Shown here: positions 25,586-34,372 of the stretch, piece by piece | Layout of the letters: each line of letters begins with the position of its first letter | Numbering within the stretch: the stretch's first letter is position 1 | NCBI RefSeq assembly: GCF_007680605.1 | Contig: NZ_VEIO01000004.1 | Coordinates: 19,997 to 83,996 of the forward strand | Reading direction: 5' to 3' | Source: Paenibacillus xylanexedens | GTDB taxonomy: Bacteria; Bacillota; Bacilli; Paenibacillales; Paenibacillaceae | Length of the DNA: 64,000 nucleotides | The notes under the pieces: model-generated | The model's database searches: none | Seen by the model: the letters and a program-made list of their open reading frames with translations, nothing else | Told to the model about the DNA's origin: nothing | Translations under genes and position numbers: made by a program

Positions 25586-25620
25586 GGCGCATCTGCCCAA
25601 GCCCTGCGGGCAGATGCGCC
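25586..25620. terminator. Perfect 13-pair hairpin between permease and binding-protein genes
   Basis: GGCGCATCTGCCC and GGGCAGATGCGCC pair across a nine-base loop. The T run (TTTTGCC) is on the plus strand, against the direction of the surrounding genes, so on the gene strand it may instead act as a processing or stability hairpin. Confidence 0.65.
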
Positions 25621-25851
25621 TTTTGCCTACCTCCGTGCGAGGCAGGAGCGGAGGCATCATGATGCGCTGGAGGAGCGGAGCGTTCGCCTTTGAACCTCGG
25701 GGGCTTCCTTAGCAAACATACATTCAGGCCCCCGAGGAGCAACAGCGACCGAAAGCGCACATGATGACGGAGCGGCCAGCCCTCGAACCTCCCCCCACAT
25801 GATGACGGAGCGGCTTTCCCCGCACTCTCCCCGGAGCGACCTACCGCGCAC

Positions 25852-26688
25852 CTACCCCTTAACGGACCCGGCAGTAATCCCCTGAATGATATACTTCTGC
25901 ATCAGCAGGAAGAAAATAATGATCGGCATGATCCCAAGTACCAGAGCAGGTAGCGCGAGATCCCACTGTTTCGTATATTGGCCAAACAGCGCAAAGGTTG
26001 CAATCGGAATGGTGCGTAGATTGGAGCTTTGCAGGATCAAGGAAGGAAGCAGATAGTCATTCCAGATCCAGAGCGTATTCAGAATGATGACGGTTACATA
26101 CATCGGTTTCATCAGCGGGAATACGATGCGGAAGAATACCCCATAGGCCGAACTACCGTCCACACGAGCCGCTTCCTCGATCTCTAGTGGCACCGATTTA
26201 ACGAATCCGTGAAACAGAAAGATGGACATCGGCGCTCCAAACCCGAGATAACAGATAATGAGTCCGCCAAGACTGTCGATCAGTCCCAAATTGCTGGTTA
26301 CCGTAACCAGCGGGATCATGATAGACTGGAACGGAATAACCATTGCCGCAATAAACAGGCCGAATAAGATCCGGTTGAACCGTGTATTGCTGCGAACCAT
26401 GCGGTACGCGGCCATGGAACTGATCAGCACGAGCAACAGATTGCTGACGATCGTTACGATCAGCGAGTTCATGAGCGCCGATGGAAAACTGATCTTCTCC
26501 CAAGCGTTGGCGTAGTTGCCCCACTGGAACGCTTCCGGCCAGGCAGCCGAATTGGTAAGCAGGTCACCGAATGTTTTGACCGAATTCACAAACAGGAAGT
26601 AAAACGGAATCAGGAACAACAATCCGATCAGCAACATCACAATCTCGGTAATTACGGTACCGAAGCGATAATTTTTCGTTGTCTCCAT
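25852..26688 (-). CDS. ABC transporter permease (CUT1, MalG-like)
   Basis: One of two membrane subunits of the sugar importer. The 278-residue protein has six predicted membrane helices and the MalG-type EAA loop EIEEAARVDGSSAYGVFFRIVFP-like region (EIEEAARVDGSS) for contact with the ATPase. Its ATG shares one base with the stop of the upstream permease gene (TGATG), so translation is coupled. No ATPase subunit is encoded nearby; such importers commonly use a shared MsmX-type ATPase. Confidence 0.93.
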   Translation of the reverse strand: METTKNYRFGTVITEIVMLLIGLLFLIPFYFLFVNSVKTFGDLLTNSAAWPEAFQWGNYANAWEKISFPSALMNSLIVTIVSNLLLVLISSMAAYRMVRSNTRFNRILFGLFIAAMVIPFQSIMIPLVTVTSNLGLIDSLGGLIICYLGFGAPMSIFLFHGFVKSVPLEIEEAARVDGSSAYGVFFRIVFPLMKPMYVTVIILNTLWIWNDYLLPSLILQSSNLRTIPIATFALFGQYTKQWDLALPALVLGIMPIIIFFLLMQKYIIQGITAGSVKG

Positions 26689-27569
26689 CAGGCTTCAACC
26701 TCCTTGCTCTTCGTCAAACGAACCTGAACCATGGTGATGATGGCAACGATCACGAAAAATATAAATGCTTTAGCGGTTCCAATACCGTACCGGTTGTTCA
26801 CGAAGGCCTCATTGTAGATATTGAGTGCGACCGACTCGGTTGAGCCAAACGGGCCGCCTTTTGTAAGTGACAAGTTGAGATCGAACATTTTGAACGACCA
26901 GGAGATTGCCAGGAACAGACAGATGGTTACACCAGGCATAATGAGTGGTAAAATAATGCTCCGGAGCACCTGACCACGGCTGGCTCCATCAATCTCGGCA
27001 GCTTCCAGCAGATCAGGTGAGACATTCGTTAAGGATGAGATGTAGATGACCATCAGGTAACCTGCGGTCTGCCATACAAACACGATGACAATTCCCCAGA
27101 AGGCCGTCGGCTCATCTCCCAGCCACGGGAGGTTAAAGAAGGACCAGCCCGTCACGTCGCCTACTGCTGAAAACCCTTTCACAAATATGAATTGCCAGAT
27201 AAACCCGAGCAACAATCCACCGATGACGTTAGGCATAAAAAAGATCGTACGTAGCATATTTCTCGTCTTGAGCGGTTTGGTCAGGAAGTAGGCCAGGAAA
27301 AAACCGATGACATTGGTGAGGATCACCCCTACAACGGTGAAGCGTACCGTGAACCAGAATGCATTCTGGAACTTGGGATCGTTTGCAAAAATATGCACGA
27401 AGTTATCAAGCCCAACCCAGTTAATGCTGGCAGATACTCCGTTCCAATCCGTAAAGGAATACATCATGCCAAGCAGGAAAGGGACCACGATGATGAGAAT
27501 AAAAAATACAACGGAGGGACCCACGAACACAAGCTGCTGCAACAGCTGTGAAGATTTGCGATGCTTCAT
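26688..27569 (-). CDS. ABC transporter permease (CUT1, MalF-like)
   Basis: The partner membrane subunit. The 293-residue protein starts MKHRKSSQLLQQLVFVGPSV; a longer in-frame start at 27650 lacks a ribosome site, while AAGGGGAG lies seven bases before 27569. It has six helices and an EAA loop LLEAAEIDGASRGQVLRSI. It is the first gene of the minus-strand operon, divergent from the sensor kinase gene, with about 140 bases between them for control by the response regulator. Confidence 0.92.
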   Translation of the reverse strand: MKHRKSSQLLQQLVFVGPSVVFFILIIVVPFLLGMMYSFTDWNGVSASINWVGLDNFVHIFANDPKFQNAFWFTVRFTVVGVILTNVIGFFLAYFLTKPLKTRNMLRTIFFMPNVIGGLLLGFIWQFIFVKGFSAVGDVTGWSFFNLPWLGDEPTAFWGIVIVFVWQTAGYLMVIYISSLTNVSPDLLEAAEIDGASRGQVLRSIILPLIMPGVTICLFLAISWSFKMFDLNLSLTKGGPFGSTESVALNIYNEAFVNNRYGIGTAKAFIFFVIVAIITMVQVRLTKSKEVEA

Positions 27570-27712
27570 ATCGTTCTCCCCTTCTATAGATGGATGATAT
27601 TGGTCTCTTTTTCTATTAAACTCCAAAATCGTGAAGGGAAACACCGACACTCGTGAACAGTTGGGTGTAAAATATTGTCCTCTCTTGACGAGTCACCAGA
27701 AGGGGTGTACTG

Positions 27713-29551
27713 ATGTCCAAATACTACAGTATCCGTACCAAGCTCATTGCCTTTATGTTAATTGCAACGACGATTCCGCTACTGGCATCGATCAGCATGA
27801 CCTTTATTCAGACCAAAACAGCCCTGCGAGAACAGGCACTGGAAGAGAATAAACGTCTTATTTATCAGGCTTCAACCAATCTCAACAATTACGTGGATAA
27901 CGTAGCACGGGCATCGCTCGCCATATACAATGATCCCACTTTCCTGCGGAATCTGGCTAAATTGCCGGGGGATTATCGGGCTGTTGCCGAGGTGTATACA
28001 ACGCTGCAAACGATCAGAGCCGCTGTACCGGATGTATTCCAGCTCTATCTGCATTCTTTTGTATCCAACCAATCCACCTTGATTACGAGCCCTTTCCCGA
28101 AGCGGGAGGAACGCAAGCAAGCCTATTCCGATTCGCTACATGGTAAAACGGGGGACGGAGGATCGGATATCTGGGTAGAATCTGCACATATGAGTCACAC
28201 CTACGGTTTCAAGGCAGCTTCTCCTGACGATTCGCCAAGAACCGTGATTACCTTGCACCGGATCATTCGGGATATCCCATCCCCTGAGCGGCTGGGCGTT
28301 CTAGCGATTGACCTCAACATGAACAGTATTGTTGCGATCTGTAGCAGACTGTATGATCCTGCCAGAGAGCAGATCTATGTGATTGATGGGCAGAACCGGA
28401 TTGTTTATCAAGGACGTACCGAGGTACAAGCGGCCAATGAGGCTGGTCATCTGCAACAAGTGGCAGGAAGCACGATTGAAGATGGAAGAAACCTCGCCGG
28501 TTCGGCACGGAATGCCGCTGGACATTTTGAACAAGATCAGTCCATGTATATATATCAGCAACTTGGAAGCAACTACGCGGACTGGACCATAGTGAAGCAA
28601 ATTCCGAATGAAACGTTATATGCAAGAGCCACCGAGTTAACCTGGAACAATGCGATGATTGCTATTGCAGCGTTGATCCTTGTGATCGTGGCAACTTTAT
28701 TCATTTCCATACGTATTACAGGTCCGCTCAAGCAGCTCATGCGATACATGAATCAGATTCAGGCAGGACGCCTGCATGTGGATATCCGTCTGTCGAGCAG
28801 GGACGAATTCGGGGTACTCGCGAGGCATTTTCGGGATATGATGGATACTGTAAATAATTTGATCTTGCGAGAGTACCAGCTTGAACTTGCGAACAAGACG
28901 AATCAGCTCAAAGCATTGCAAGCACAGATTAACCCGCATTTTCTATATAACACGTTACAATCCATTGGAACTCTGGCGTTACAACAACAAGGAAAACGAG
29001 CGTATACCTTACTTTCTTCCCTGTCCAAAATGCTGCGATACAGCATGCGGGATCAGACCTGCGTAACCCTCCGCGAGGAAGCAGAGCATGCTCGGCTGTA
29101 TCTGGAGCTACAGCAGGAACGTTTCGGTGAACGTCTGGAGGTACACATGGATTTTGCAGAAGATACATTATCTATTCAGATGCCTCGCATGACATTGCAG
29201 CCATTGATTGAGAATTATTTCAAACACGGAGCCGATGTACAGCCAGGAAAAGGATATATCTCCGTCACGAGTCGCCGGGTTGACGAGCACTGGATAAAGA
29301 TTGAATTGATCAACAACGGTCCAGTTATTCCTGAGGATAAACTGATTGAAATACGCGAATGGCTACAACCCCAAGAGACAGAATCTACAATGTCCTCCCA
29401 GGATTCTGCCATGTCCGAATCCATCGGCCTTCGCAATGTGGTACGCAGACTCGCACTTAACGCCCATCCCGGCATGCCTGCCAGGATCGAAATTGATAAT
29501 TTGGAAGCAGGCGGTGTATTACTTCAAGTCAAACTATACGCGGGAGAGTGA
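27713..29551 (+). CDS. YesM-family sensor histidine kinase
   Basis: The membrane sensor of a two-component system for a carbohydrate. The 612-residue protein has a first membrane helix at about 10-33, an extracellular sensing domain of roughly 270 residues, a second helix about 305-325, a HAMP domain, and the His_kinase motif QINPHFLYNTLQ with the phospho-accepting His near residue 409. The ATPase domain includes QPLIENYFKHG and GIGLRN-type SIGLRNVVRRL. AGAAGGGG lies upstream of the ATG. The gene overlaps or abuts the response regulator gene, and the pair is divergent from the ABC transporter. Confidence 0.92.
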   Translation: MSKYYSIRTKLIAFMLIATTIPLLASISMTFIQTKTALREQALEENKRLIYQASTNLNNYVDNVARASLAIYNDPTFLRNLAKLPGDYRAVAEVYTTLQTIRAAVPDVFQLYLHSFVSNQSTLITSPFPKREERKQAYSDSLHGKTGDGGSDIWVESAHMSHTYGFKAASPDDSPRTVITLHRIIRDIPSPERLGVLAIDLNMNSIVAICSRLYDPAREQIYVIDGQNRIVYQGRTEVQAANEAGHLQQVAGSTIEDGRNLAGSARNAAGHFEQDQSMYIYQQLGSNYADWTIVKQIPNETLYARATELTWNNAMIAIAALILVIVATLFISIRITGPLKQLMRYMNQIQAGRLHVDIRLSSRDEFGVLARHFRDMMDTVNNLILREYQLELANKTNQLKALQAQINPHFLYNTLQSIGTLALQQQGKRAYTLLSSLSKMLRYSMRDQTCVTLREEAEHARLYLELQQERFGERLEVHMDFAEDTLSIQMPRMTLQPLIENYFKHGADVQPGKGYISVTSRRVDEHWIKIELINNGPVIPEDKLIEIREWLQPQETESTMSSQDSAMSESIGLRNVVRRLALNAHPGMPARIEIDNLEAGGVLLQVKLYAGE

Positions 29552-29556
29552 ACAAC

Positions 29557-31185
29557 ATGAAAGCACTGCTTGTTGATGATGAACAGCATGTCCGCCATGC
29601 GATCCAGCTCCTTGGTCATTGGGATGACCTGGGGATTGACATATTGCTCGAAGCAGCAGACGGAAATGAAGCGATCGAGGCAATTACAGCGCATCAACCT
29701 GAGATCATACTGAGCGATATGCGCATGCCCGGCAAGGATGGAATGGCATTGCTTGAATGGATTTCCGCTCACACCCCTCATAGTAAAGTGATTGTTATTA
29801 GTGGATATGACGATTTTGAACTGGTAAGGCACGCAATAAGACATGGCGGCATGGACTACCTGCTGAAACCGGTCGAAGCAGACGAACTGAATGCCTCCTT
29901 GATGAAGGCAGTGAAATCTTGGGAAGAGGAGCATACCTTACGTACAGAGTCCACCAAACAATCCATCGTGGTGAATCGCATGCGCCCGCATTATCAGGAT
30001 CGCCTGCTCACCGAGCTGGCCATTGGCAGAGGTAACACTTCCGCACATATTCAGCGATTGCAGGAAGAATTGAATCTACCATGTCTCATTCCGATGTGCT
30101 GTGTCGCCGTGACCAGTCTGTCTCATCTGGATGCGGATTGTTTGGCTAAATATCGCAGTCAGCCTGATCTGCTCGTATTCTCCGTGCTTAACATCTGCGC
30201 GGAGATGATGCGGACACCAGCGGAAGGGGTCACATTTCGTCAGCTCAACCAGCCCGATGAGATTGTACTGTTACACTGGGGGTCACCGTCCTCACTGACA
30301 CACATCTTGGACAGCATTAACGATGGATTGGAGCAGACCATTCAGCGCAGGCTTCATTTTGGGATTTCTACTTGTGAAAACTACCCTGCCGGCATTTCGG
30401 GGGCCTACCTGGACGCCAGCTCCAAATTGTGGAGACGCAATACCATTGGTACGCAGCAGCGTATCCACTCCACCCTTGAATCTCCGAGCAGGAATAAGGG
30501 CCAACGTTTGACTGCTTTTGAAGAGCCTATGCGTATAGCAGCCTTGAGCTGTCATGCTGCCAGTGTATCCGATACCGTCACAGAGTGGCTTGAGCCGTTT
30601 ACCAAGCTGGAGGTGATTAGTGCAGAGCAGCTGCAACAATGGATGCAAGAGCTGGAATGGATGCTCAGCCGTTGGCTGGATGATGCCGAAGGTCAATTCT
30701 CCCCGGAGGAAGAAAGTGCCGAGGATCAGTTTCCTCCTTTTGCCGAATTGCCTTTCGACCCTGAAGGTCTGCTTTCATTCCCGCTTCTTCGTTCCCTGCT
30801 GGAGCAACGATTGCTTGCCGCCGGAAAAGCACTCACAGCTCAGCATCACGCCGATCCTGATCCCATGCGTGAAATCGCTCGCTACATGGAAGCTCATTAT
30901 CAGGAGGACTTGTCATTGCAACAGATTGCCGCACGCTTTTATCTGAGTAGGGAGTACATTTCTCGGAAATTCAAACAGCAGTTCGGGTTGAACTGGTCAG
31001 AATATCTCGGCAAGCTGCGGATCAACAATGCCAAGTACCTGCTACAAAATCCCTCCCTGCGAGTGGCCAAAGTCTCGGAAATGGTCGGTTTTCAGGATGA
31101 AAAATATTTCAGCAAAGTGTTTAAAAAAATAGAGGGCATCACTCCCGCAGAATATCGCAAAACCATACCACGAACCGGTGGTTAA
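29557..31185 (+). CDS. YesN-type response regulator with AraC DNA-binding domain
   Basis: The partner of the YesM-like kinase, predicted to activate the divergent ABC genes. The 542-residue protein starts MKALLVDDEQHVRHAIQ; the receiver domain has DD near residue 8, the phospho-acceptor Asp in ILSDMRMPGKDG, and Lys in LLKPVEADEL. A long middle region leads to the C-terminal AraC domain (about 430-540) with LSLQQIAARFYLSREYISRKF and ITPAEYRK. A GTG at 29548 overlapping the kinase stop is an alternative start, but GGGAGAG sits better for the ATG. Confidence 0.92.
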   Translation: MKALLVDDEQHVRHAIQLLGHWDDLGIDILLEAADGNEAIEAITAHQPEIILSDMRMPGKDGMALLEWISAHTPHSKVIVISGYDDFELVRHAIRHGGMDYLLKPVEADELNASLMKAVKSWEEEHTLRTESTKQSIVVNRMRPHYQDRLLTELAIGRGNTSAHIQRLQEELNLPCLIPMCCVAVTSLSHLDADCLAKYRSQPDLLVFSVLNICAEMMRTPAEGVTFRQLNQPDEIVLLHWGSPSSLTHILDSINDGLEQTIQRRLHFGISTCENYPAGISGAYLDASSKLWRRNTIGTQQRIHSTLESPSRNKGQRLTAFEEPMRIAALSCHAASVSDTVTEWLEPFTKLEVISAEQLQQWMQELEWMLSRWLDDAEGQFSPEEESAEDQFPPFAELPFDPEGLLSFPLLRSLLEQRLLAAGKALTAQHHADPDPMREIARYMEAHYQEDLSLQQIAARFYLSREYISRKFKQQFGLNWSEYLGKLRINNAKYLLQNPSLRVAKVSEMVGFQDEKYFSKVFKKIEGITPAEYRKTIPRTGG

Positions 31186-31204
31186 CACCCCTGTTTCGAT
31201 TTAA

Positions 31205-31242
31205 AAAAAGGACTTCTCGACAACATCTGTCGGAAGTCCTCT
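31205..31242. terminator. Terminator shared by convergent genes
   Basis: GGACTTC-GACA and TGTC-GAAGTCC form the stem. The minus strand has the better T run (CCTTTTTTTAAA), so it serves the small minus-strand ORF and perhaps also the response regulator gene. Confidence 0.75.
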
Positions 31243-31277
31243 TCATACCTTACGTTCACAACAACGCAAGTTTATCG

Positions 31278-31448
31278 TCAGGATGGCTTACTCGCCCTCT
31301 TTTTTCTAAAGTAATATAACATTCGAAAAACCGCTCCTATTACAAAAACGGTCATAAACACATAAGGGAAGTTATCCCCTGTTTTTTGAGCCATGATAGG
31401 GAAATAGATAATACTGAACAGCAATATGGCAATATCCAGATAGAACAT
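31278..31448 (-). CDS. Possible 56-residue membrane protein
   Basis: The ORF starts MFYLDIAILLFSIIYFPIM and ends in a basic tail FRKKRASKPS. Two hydrophobic stretches (about 3-20 and 28-46) separated by a short polar loop predict a two-helix membrane protein. The ribosome site (GGAAAG) is weak, but an extended -10 box lies upstream and a terminator with a good T run lies 35 bases downstream, so the ORF sits in its own transcription unit. Family not recognised. Confidence 0.5.
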   Translation of the reverse strand: MFYLDIAILLFSIIYFPIMAQKTGDNFPYVFMTVFVIGAVFRMLYYFRKKRASKPS

Positions 31449-31513
31449 TACTTTCCAATACGATTTGATCGTTATACCCCTTTTTATTTACCAAATATGG
31501 TTCTATTAAAATG

Positions 31514-31522
31514 ATTATATCA
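31514..31522 (-). promoter_or_regulatory. Extended -10 promoter of the 56-residue ORF
   Basis: The minus strand reads TGATATAAT, a perfect extended -10 element. No good -35 box is present, as is common for this type. Confidence 0.45.
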
Positions 31523-31551
31523 TATTAATCCATATTGGACGGGAGAAATGG

Positions 31552-32517
31552 TTAGGGATCTCTCATAATCACACCAGGCACAAGTCGGATAAAGATCAGC
31601 TCTCCTGCAAGCTCCACCATCGTCTGCGTGACAATCACCGCTGCAGCAATCGTTGCCCACTCTGGCGGGAGTGAAAATGCCAAAGGTAGAACAACCAGCG
31701 AATTACGGGTGGATGCACTAAAAATCAGCGCTCTTCCAGCACCTGTATCGAGCTGGAAAAGTCTCGCAATCAATCTTGATATCCAGGGCATAATGATGAG
31801 GAACACAACGTAGATCGGAATGACACTCACAATACTGTCCAGATCATTGTAGACCTTGCCAATCTGGGAAGCTACCACTACGACCAGGGCGATTGCCATC
31901 ATTGGAACCGGGAGCCATGCCGTCGCATGAAGAAAGCGCTGCGCCCTTACACCTTTTTTGCACAATACTTGTGTCATTACCGCGAGCAACAGCGGAACAG
32001 CAATAAGTAACAAGAAAGCCTCGACAAACGGTCCTGCCTTCATTACTGCGGCTACATCACTGCCCATGAACATCCACAGATACACGGGAAGTAATAGCAT
32101 TTGAACTACAAACAGTAGCGGAGTTGCTGCCAGCATCAGCTTCTCGTTCCCCCGTCCCAGCTGTGTAAACACGATGACATAATCGATACAAGGGGTTAAC
32201 AAGACTAGATAGACTCCCATCAACACACCAGGCGATTGCGGAAAAACAAGCGTAAGTAGCCACACTACAACAGGAATAGCGATAAAATTCCCGATGAGTA
32301 ACGCAGCCATAAAACGTAGATTGGACCAGGAGGCCCGAAGCTCTGTAAACGGAATCTGCAAGAACATGCTATAGAGTAGCACAGCAAGTATTGGAGACAC
32401 CGCAACATGCAGTACACTGCCCCATGCCGGAGCGGCTAGCCCAATCCATGCGCCTGCTAATAGAGCCATCACGTAGAACCAGGTCTGTTGCCTCTCCATT
32501 GTTTCTCTTGCTAACAT
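31552..32517 (-). CDS. ACR3/bile-acid:Na+ symporter-family carrier
   Basis: A ten-helix carrier of the BART superfamily; the ACR3 branch exports arsenite. The 321-residue protein starts MLARETMERQQTWFYV; AGGGGGAG lies upstream, whereas the longer reading frame to 32658 lacks a site. The family segment LTPCIDYVIVFTQLGRGN contains a Cys in the same helix as the conserved Cys of ACR3, and FSASTRNSLVVLPLA is the matching motif in the second half. No arsR or arsC is adjacent, so arsenite transport is likely but not shown. Confidence 0.8.
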   Translation of the reverse strand: MLARETMERQQTWFYVMALLAGAWIGLAAPAWGSVLHVAVSPILAVLLYSMFLQIPFTELRASWSNLRFMAALLIGNFIAIPVVVWLLTLVFPQSPGVLMGVYLVLLTPCIDYVIVFTQLGRGNEKLMLAATPLLFVVQMLLLPVYLWMFMGSDVAAVMKAGPFVEAFLLLIAVPLLLAVMTQVLCKKGVRAQRFLHATAWLPVPMMAIALVVVVASQIGKVYNDLDSIVSVIPIYVVFLIIMPWISRLIARLFQLDTGAGRALIFSASTRNSLVVLPLAFSLPPEWATIAAAVIVTQTMVELAGELIFIRLVPGVIMRDP

Positions 32518-32745
32518 CGCTCTCCCCCTATTGCCTGAACACACTCCTATGGACATATTCTCGCCTGAAGTTGCGTACATTGGGACAGAGTATACTCCGT
32601 TCCAATAAGCTAACCAAGCGAGGTCTCCGGAAGGTGAACGTTCTCCGATTTTGAGCACGGGTTATTAGAATACGTCTTTAGTGGGTATATTTATTGTAGA
32701 CTGACCCACGGTTCATTACATTTGTTAAACCAAGGAGGAAACGTC

Positions 32746-33504
32746 ATGTCCCGTAACAATCCGTATAAGTGGCTAAACGCCCTCGGTTTTATTGCTGTTG
32801 TTATTGTAAATTATCTCTCCAATGCACTGCCCATTGGCGGCAAGACCAACAAGGAAGTTTCGGATATGTACCCTGTACTGCTGACACCTTCGGGTTATGC
32901 CTTTGCGATATGGGGTCTGATCTACCTGCTTCTCGCAGGTTTTATCATCTACCAGTTCACTCCTGCCTCCTGGAAAAATAATTCGATTACCCGCCTAGGA
33001 TACTGGTTTCTCGCCAGCTGCGCCTTTAATGTCGCCTGGATTTTCGCTTTTCAAAATCTCAAGACCGGACTCGCGCTGCTGATCATCGTATTGTTGCTGC
33101 TTACTCTGATTATGCTGTACGTCAAAACACGTGCGATCACCATGCCAACCACGGCTGAAATCTGGCTAGTCAAACTGCCATTCAGCATCTATCTCGGATG
33201 GGTTAGCGTAGCAACCATCGTTAACACAGCCGTGTATTTGTACAAAATCGGATGGGATGGATTCGGCATCAGTGAAACGGCATGGACGATCACTATGCTG
33301 ATCGTTGGTATGGTTCTGGCCGTGCTTGTCAGCTTCCGTTACCGTGACAGTGTGTACCCTCTCGTATTTACTTGGGCATACATTGCTATCGCCCTTAAAC
33401 AAAAGGATATCATTTCTGTCTACTATACGGGGATTATCATTGCCATCATTCTGGCGATCTACGCCGTGTGGCTGTTCCTTGCGCGCAATCAAGACCGTGA
33501 TTGA
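32746..33504 (+). CDS. TspO/MBR-related tryptophan-rich sensory protein
   Basis: An integral membrane protein of 252 residues with seven or eight helices. It resembles the group annotated as tryptophan-rich sensory proteins, with LTPSGYAFAIWGLIYLLLAG and SIYLGWVSVATIVN as the characteristic blocks. GGAGG lies six bases before the ATG at 32746; a start at 32722 would add eight residues. Such proteins are linked to tetrapyrrole binding and stress, but the function here is unknown. It is divergent from the ACR3-like carrier. Confidence 0.75.
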   Translation: MSRNNPYKWLNALGFIAVVIVNYLSNALPIGGKTNKEVSDMYPVLLTPSGYAFAIWGLIYLLLAGFIIYQFTPASWKNNSITRLGYWFLASCAFNVAWIFAFQNLKTGLALLIIVLLLLTLIMLYVKTRAITMPTTAEIWLVKLPFSIYLGWVSVATIVNTAVYLYKIGWDGFGISETAWTITMLIVGMVLAVLVSFRYRDSVYPLVFTWAYIAIALKQKDIISVYYTGIIIAIILAIYAVWLFLARNQDRD

Positions 33505-33545
33505 GTGCCCTTTTCTATCAGTTGAACTAAAGACTTTACACACCT

Positions 33546-33729
33546 ACTTCGATGACAGAATAACCTGGAGAGTAAGCGGTTATCCCCAGAGTTTTTTGAT
33601 TCCCTTTTTAAAAGGGAAAATCCGGTGATACAGGCGAAGCCTATGCTTCCGATGTAGCTTTCTTTCAGAAAGCTTTTAGCTTCGCTTTTTCAGGTTTTTT
33701 CTGTCCTCTCCGTTATCGTGTAAATGAAT
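33546..33729 (+). repeat. About 184-bp structured intergenic repeat, copy D
   Basis: Matches copy C at 25214-25396 in order, orientation and length. Inside are three local stems: TTCCCTTTT/AAAAGGGAA, AGGC-GAA-GCCT and AGCTTTCT/AGAAAGCT, the last followed by TTTT. Confidence 0.85.
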
Positions 33730-33764
33730 TGTTCAACTGAAATAGTAAAATATAAACCTTAAGC

Positions 33765-33806
33765 AAAAAAAGCCGATTTCGGTCAAACGACCTTAATCGG
33801 CTTTTT
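33765..33806. terminator. Bidirectional terminator
   Basis: AAAAGCCGATT and AATCGGCTTTT pair with an inner GGTC/GACC stem and A/T runs on both sides. It separates the TspO-like gene from the convergent ridA gene. Confidence 0.85.
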
Positions 33807-33868
33807 GCAGTAATTGTATACAACACAGGATTCGATCGCTCATCCTATGGCAAGGCTGAAATATGGTC

Positions 33869-34243
33869 CTATTTCAGCGCGATCACTTCAATCTCCACCA
33901 GTGCATCCTTCGGCAAACGCGCTACTTCCACAGCGCTGCGTGCAGGATAAGGCTGCGTAAAGAAGCTGCTATATACTTCGTTGACAGGAACGAAGTCATT
34001 CATATCCTTCAGGAATACGGTTGTTTTCACCACTTTATCCATGCTTGTGCCTGCTGCTTCGAGAATTGCTTTAACATTACTGAGAGACAGGCGAGTCTGT
34101 TCCTGCACATCCGCACCAAATTCACCGGTTTGCGGATTAAGACCAAGCTGACCAGATGTATAAATAAAATCCCCTGCATCTACTGCCTGACTGTATGGAC
34201 CAATGGCGCCTGGCGCCTGCTCGGTCGAGATTGCTTTTTTCAT
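33869..34243 (-). CDS. ridA: RidA enamine/imine deaminase
   Basis: RidA hydrolyses reactive 2-aminoacrylate-type enamines released by PLP enzymes. The 124-residue protein starts MKKAISTEQAPGAIGPYSQA and keeps the hallmark Arg in YPARSAVEVARLPKDALVEIEVIA. GPYSQAV, FIYTSGQLG and VVKTTVFLKDMNDF are also canonical. AGGAG precedes the ATG. In contrast to the divergent member at 13745, this one has the active-site signature. Confidence 0.93.
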   Translation of the reverse strand: MKKAISTEQAPGAIGPYSQAVDAGDFIYTSGQLGLNPQTGEFGADVQEQTRLSLSNVKAILEAAGTSMDKVVKTTVFLKDMNDFVPVNEVYSSFFTQPYPARSAVEVARLPKDALVEIEVIALK

Positions 34244-34372
34244 TCGACAGGTACTCCTTTGTGTTCGCTACCCTGCCACGACATGGAGACAAGGCATGCT
34301 TTTATTTTAAAACCTATTATACCATGCACATGTTCTGACAAGAAACGCTTATCCTCCTGTGCCTTGCAAGTC

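Larger units (their letters stand above)
25126..25851. other. 726-bp gap between permease and binding-protein genes
   Basis: No gene is supported, although several ORFs cross it. The left half is AT-rich and holds repeat C; the right half (about 25450-25850) is GC-rich, with a perfect hairpin and two copies of CACATGATGACGGAGCGGC near 25757 and 25796. Confidence 0.65.
33505..33868. other. Intergenic region with repeat D and terminator
   Basis: No gene is supported. The stretch is occupied by the second copy of the 184-bp repeat and a bidirectional terminator. Confidence 0.65.

Noticed and set aside
25454..25851. Small ORFs in the GC-rich part of the transporter gap
   Set aside because: They overlap on both strands, cross the perfect hairpin and have no family features.
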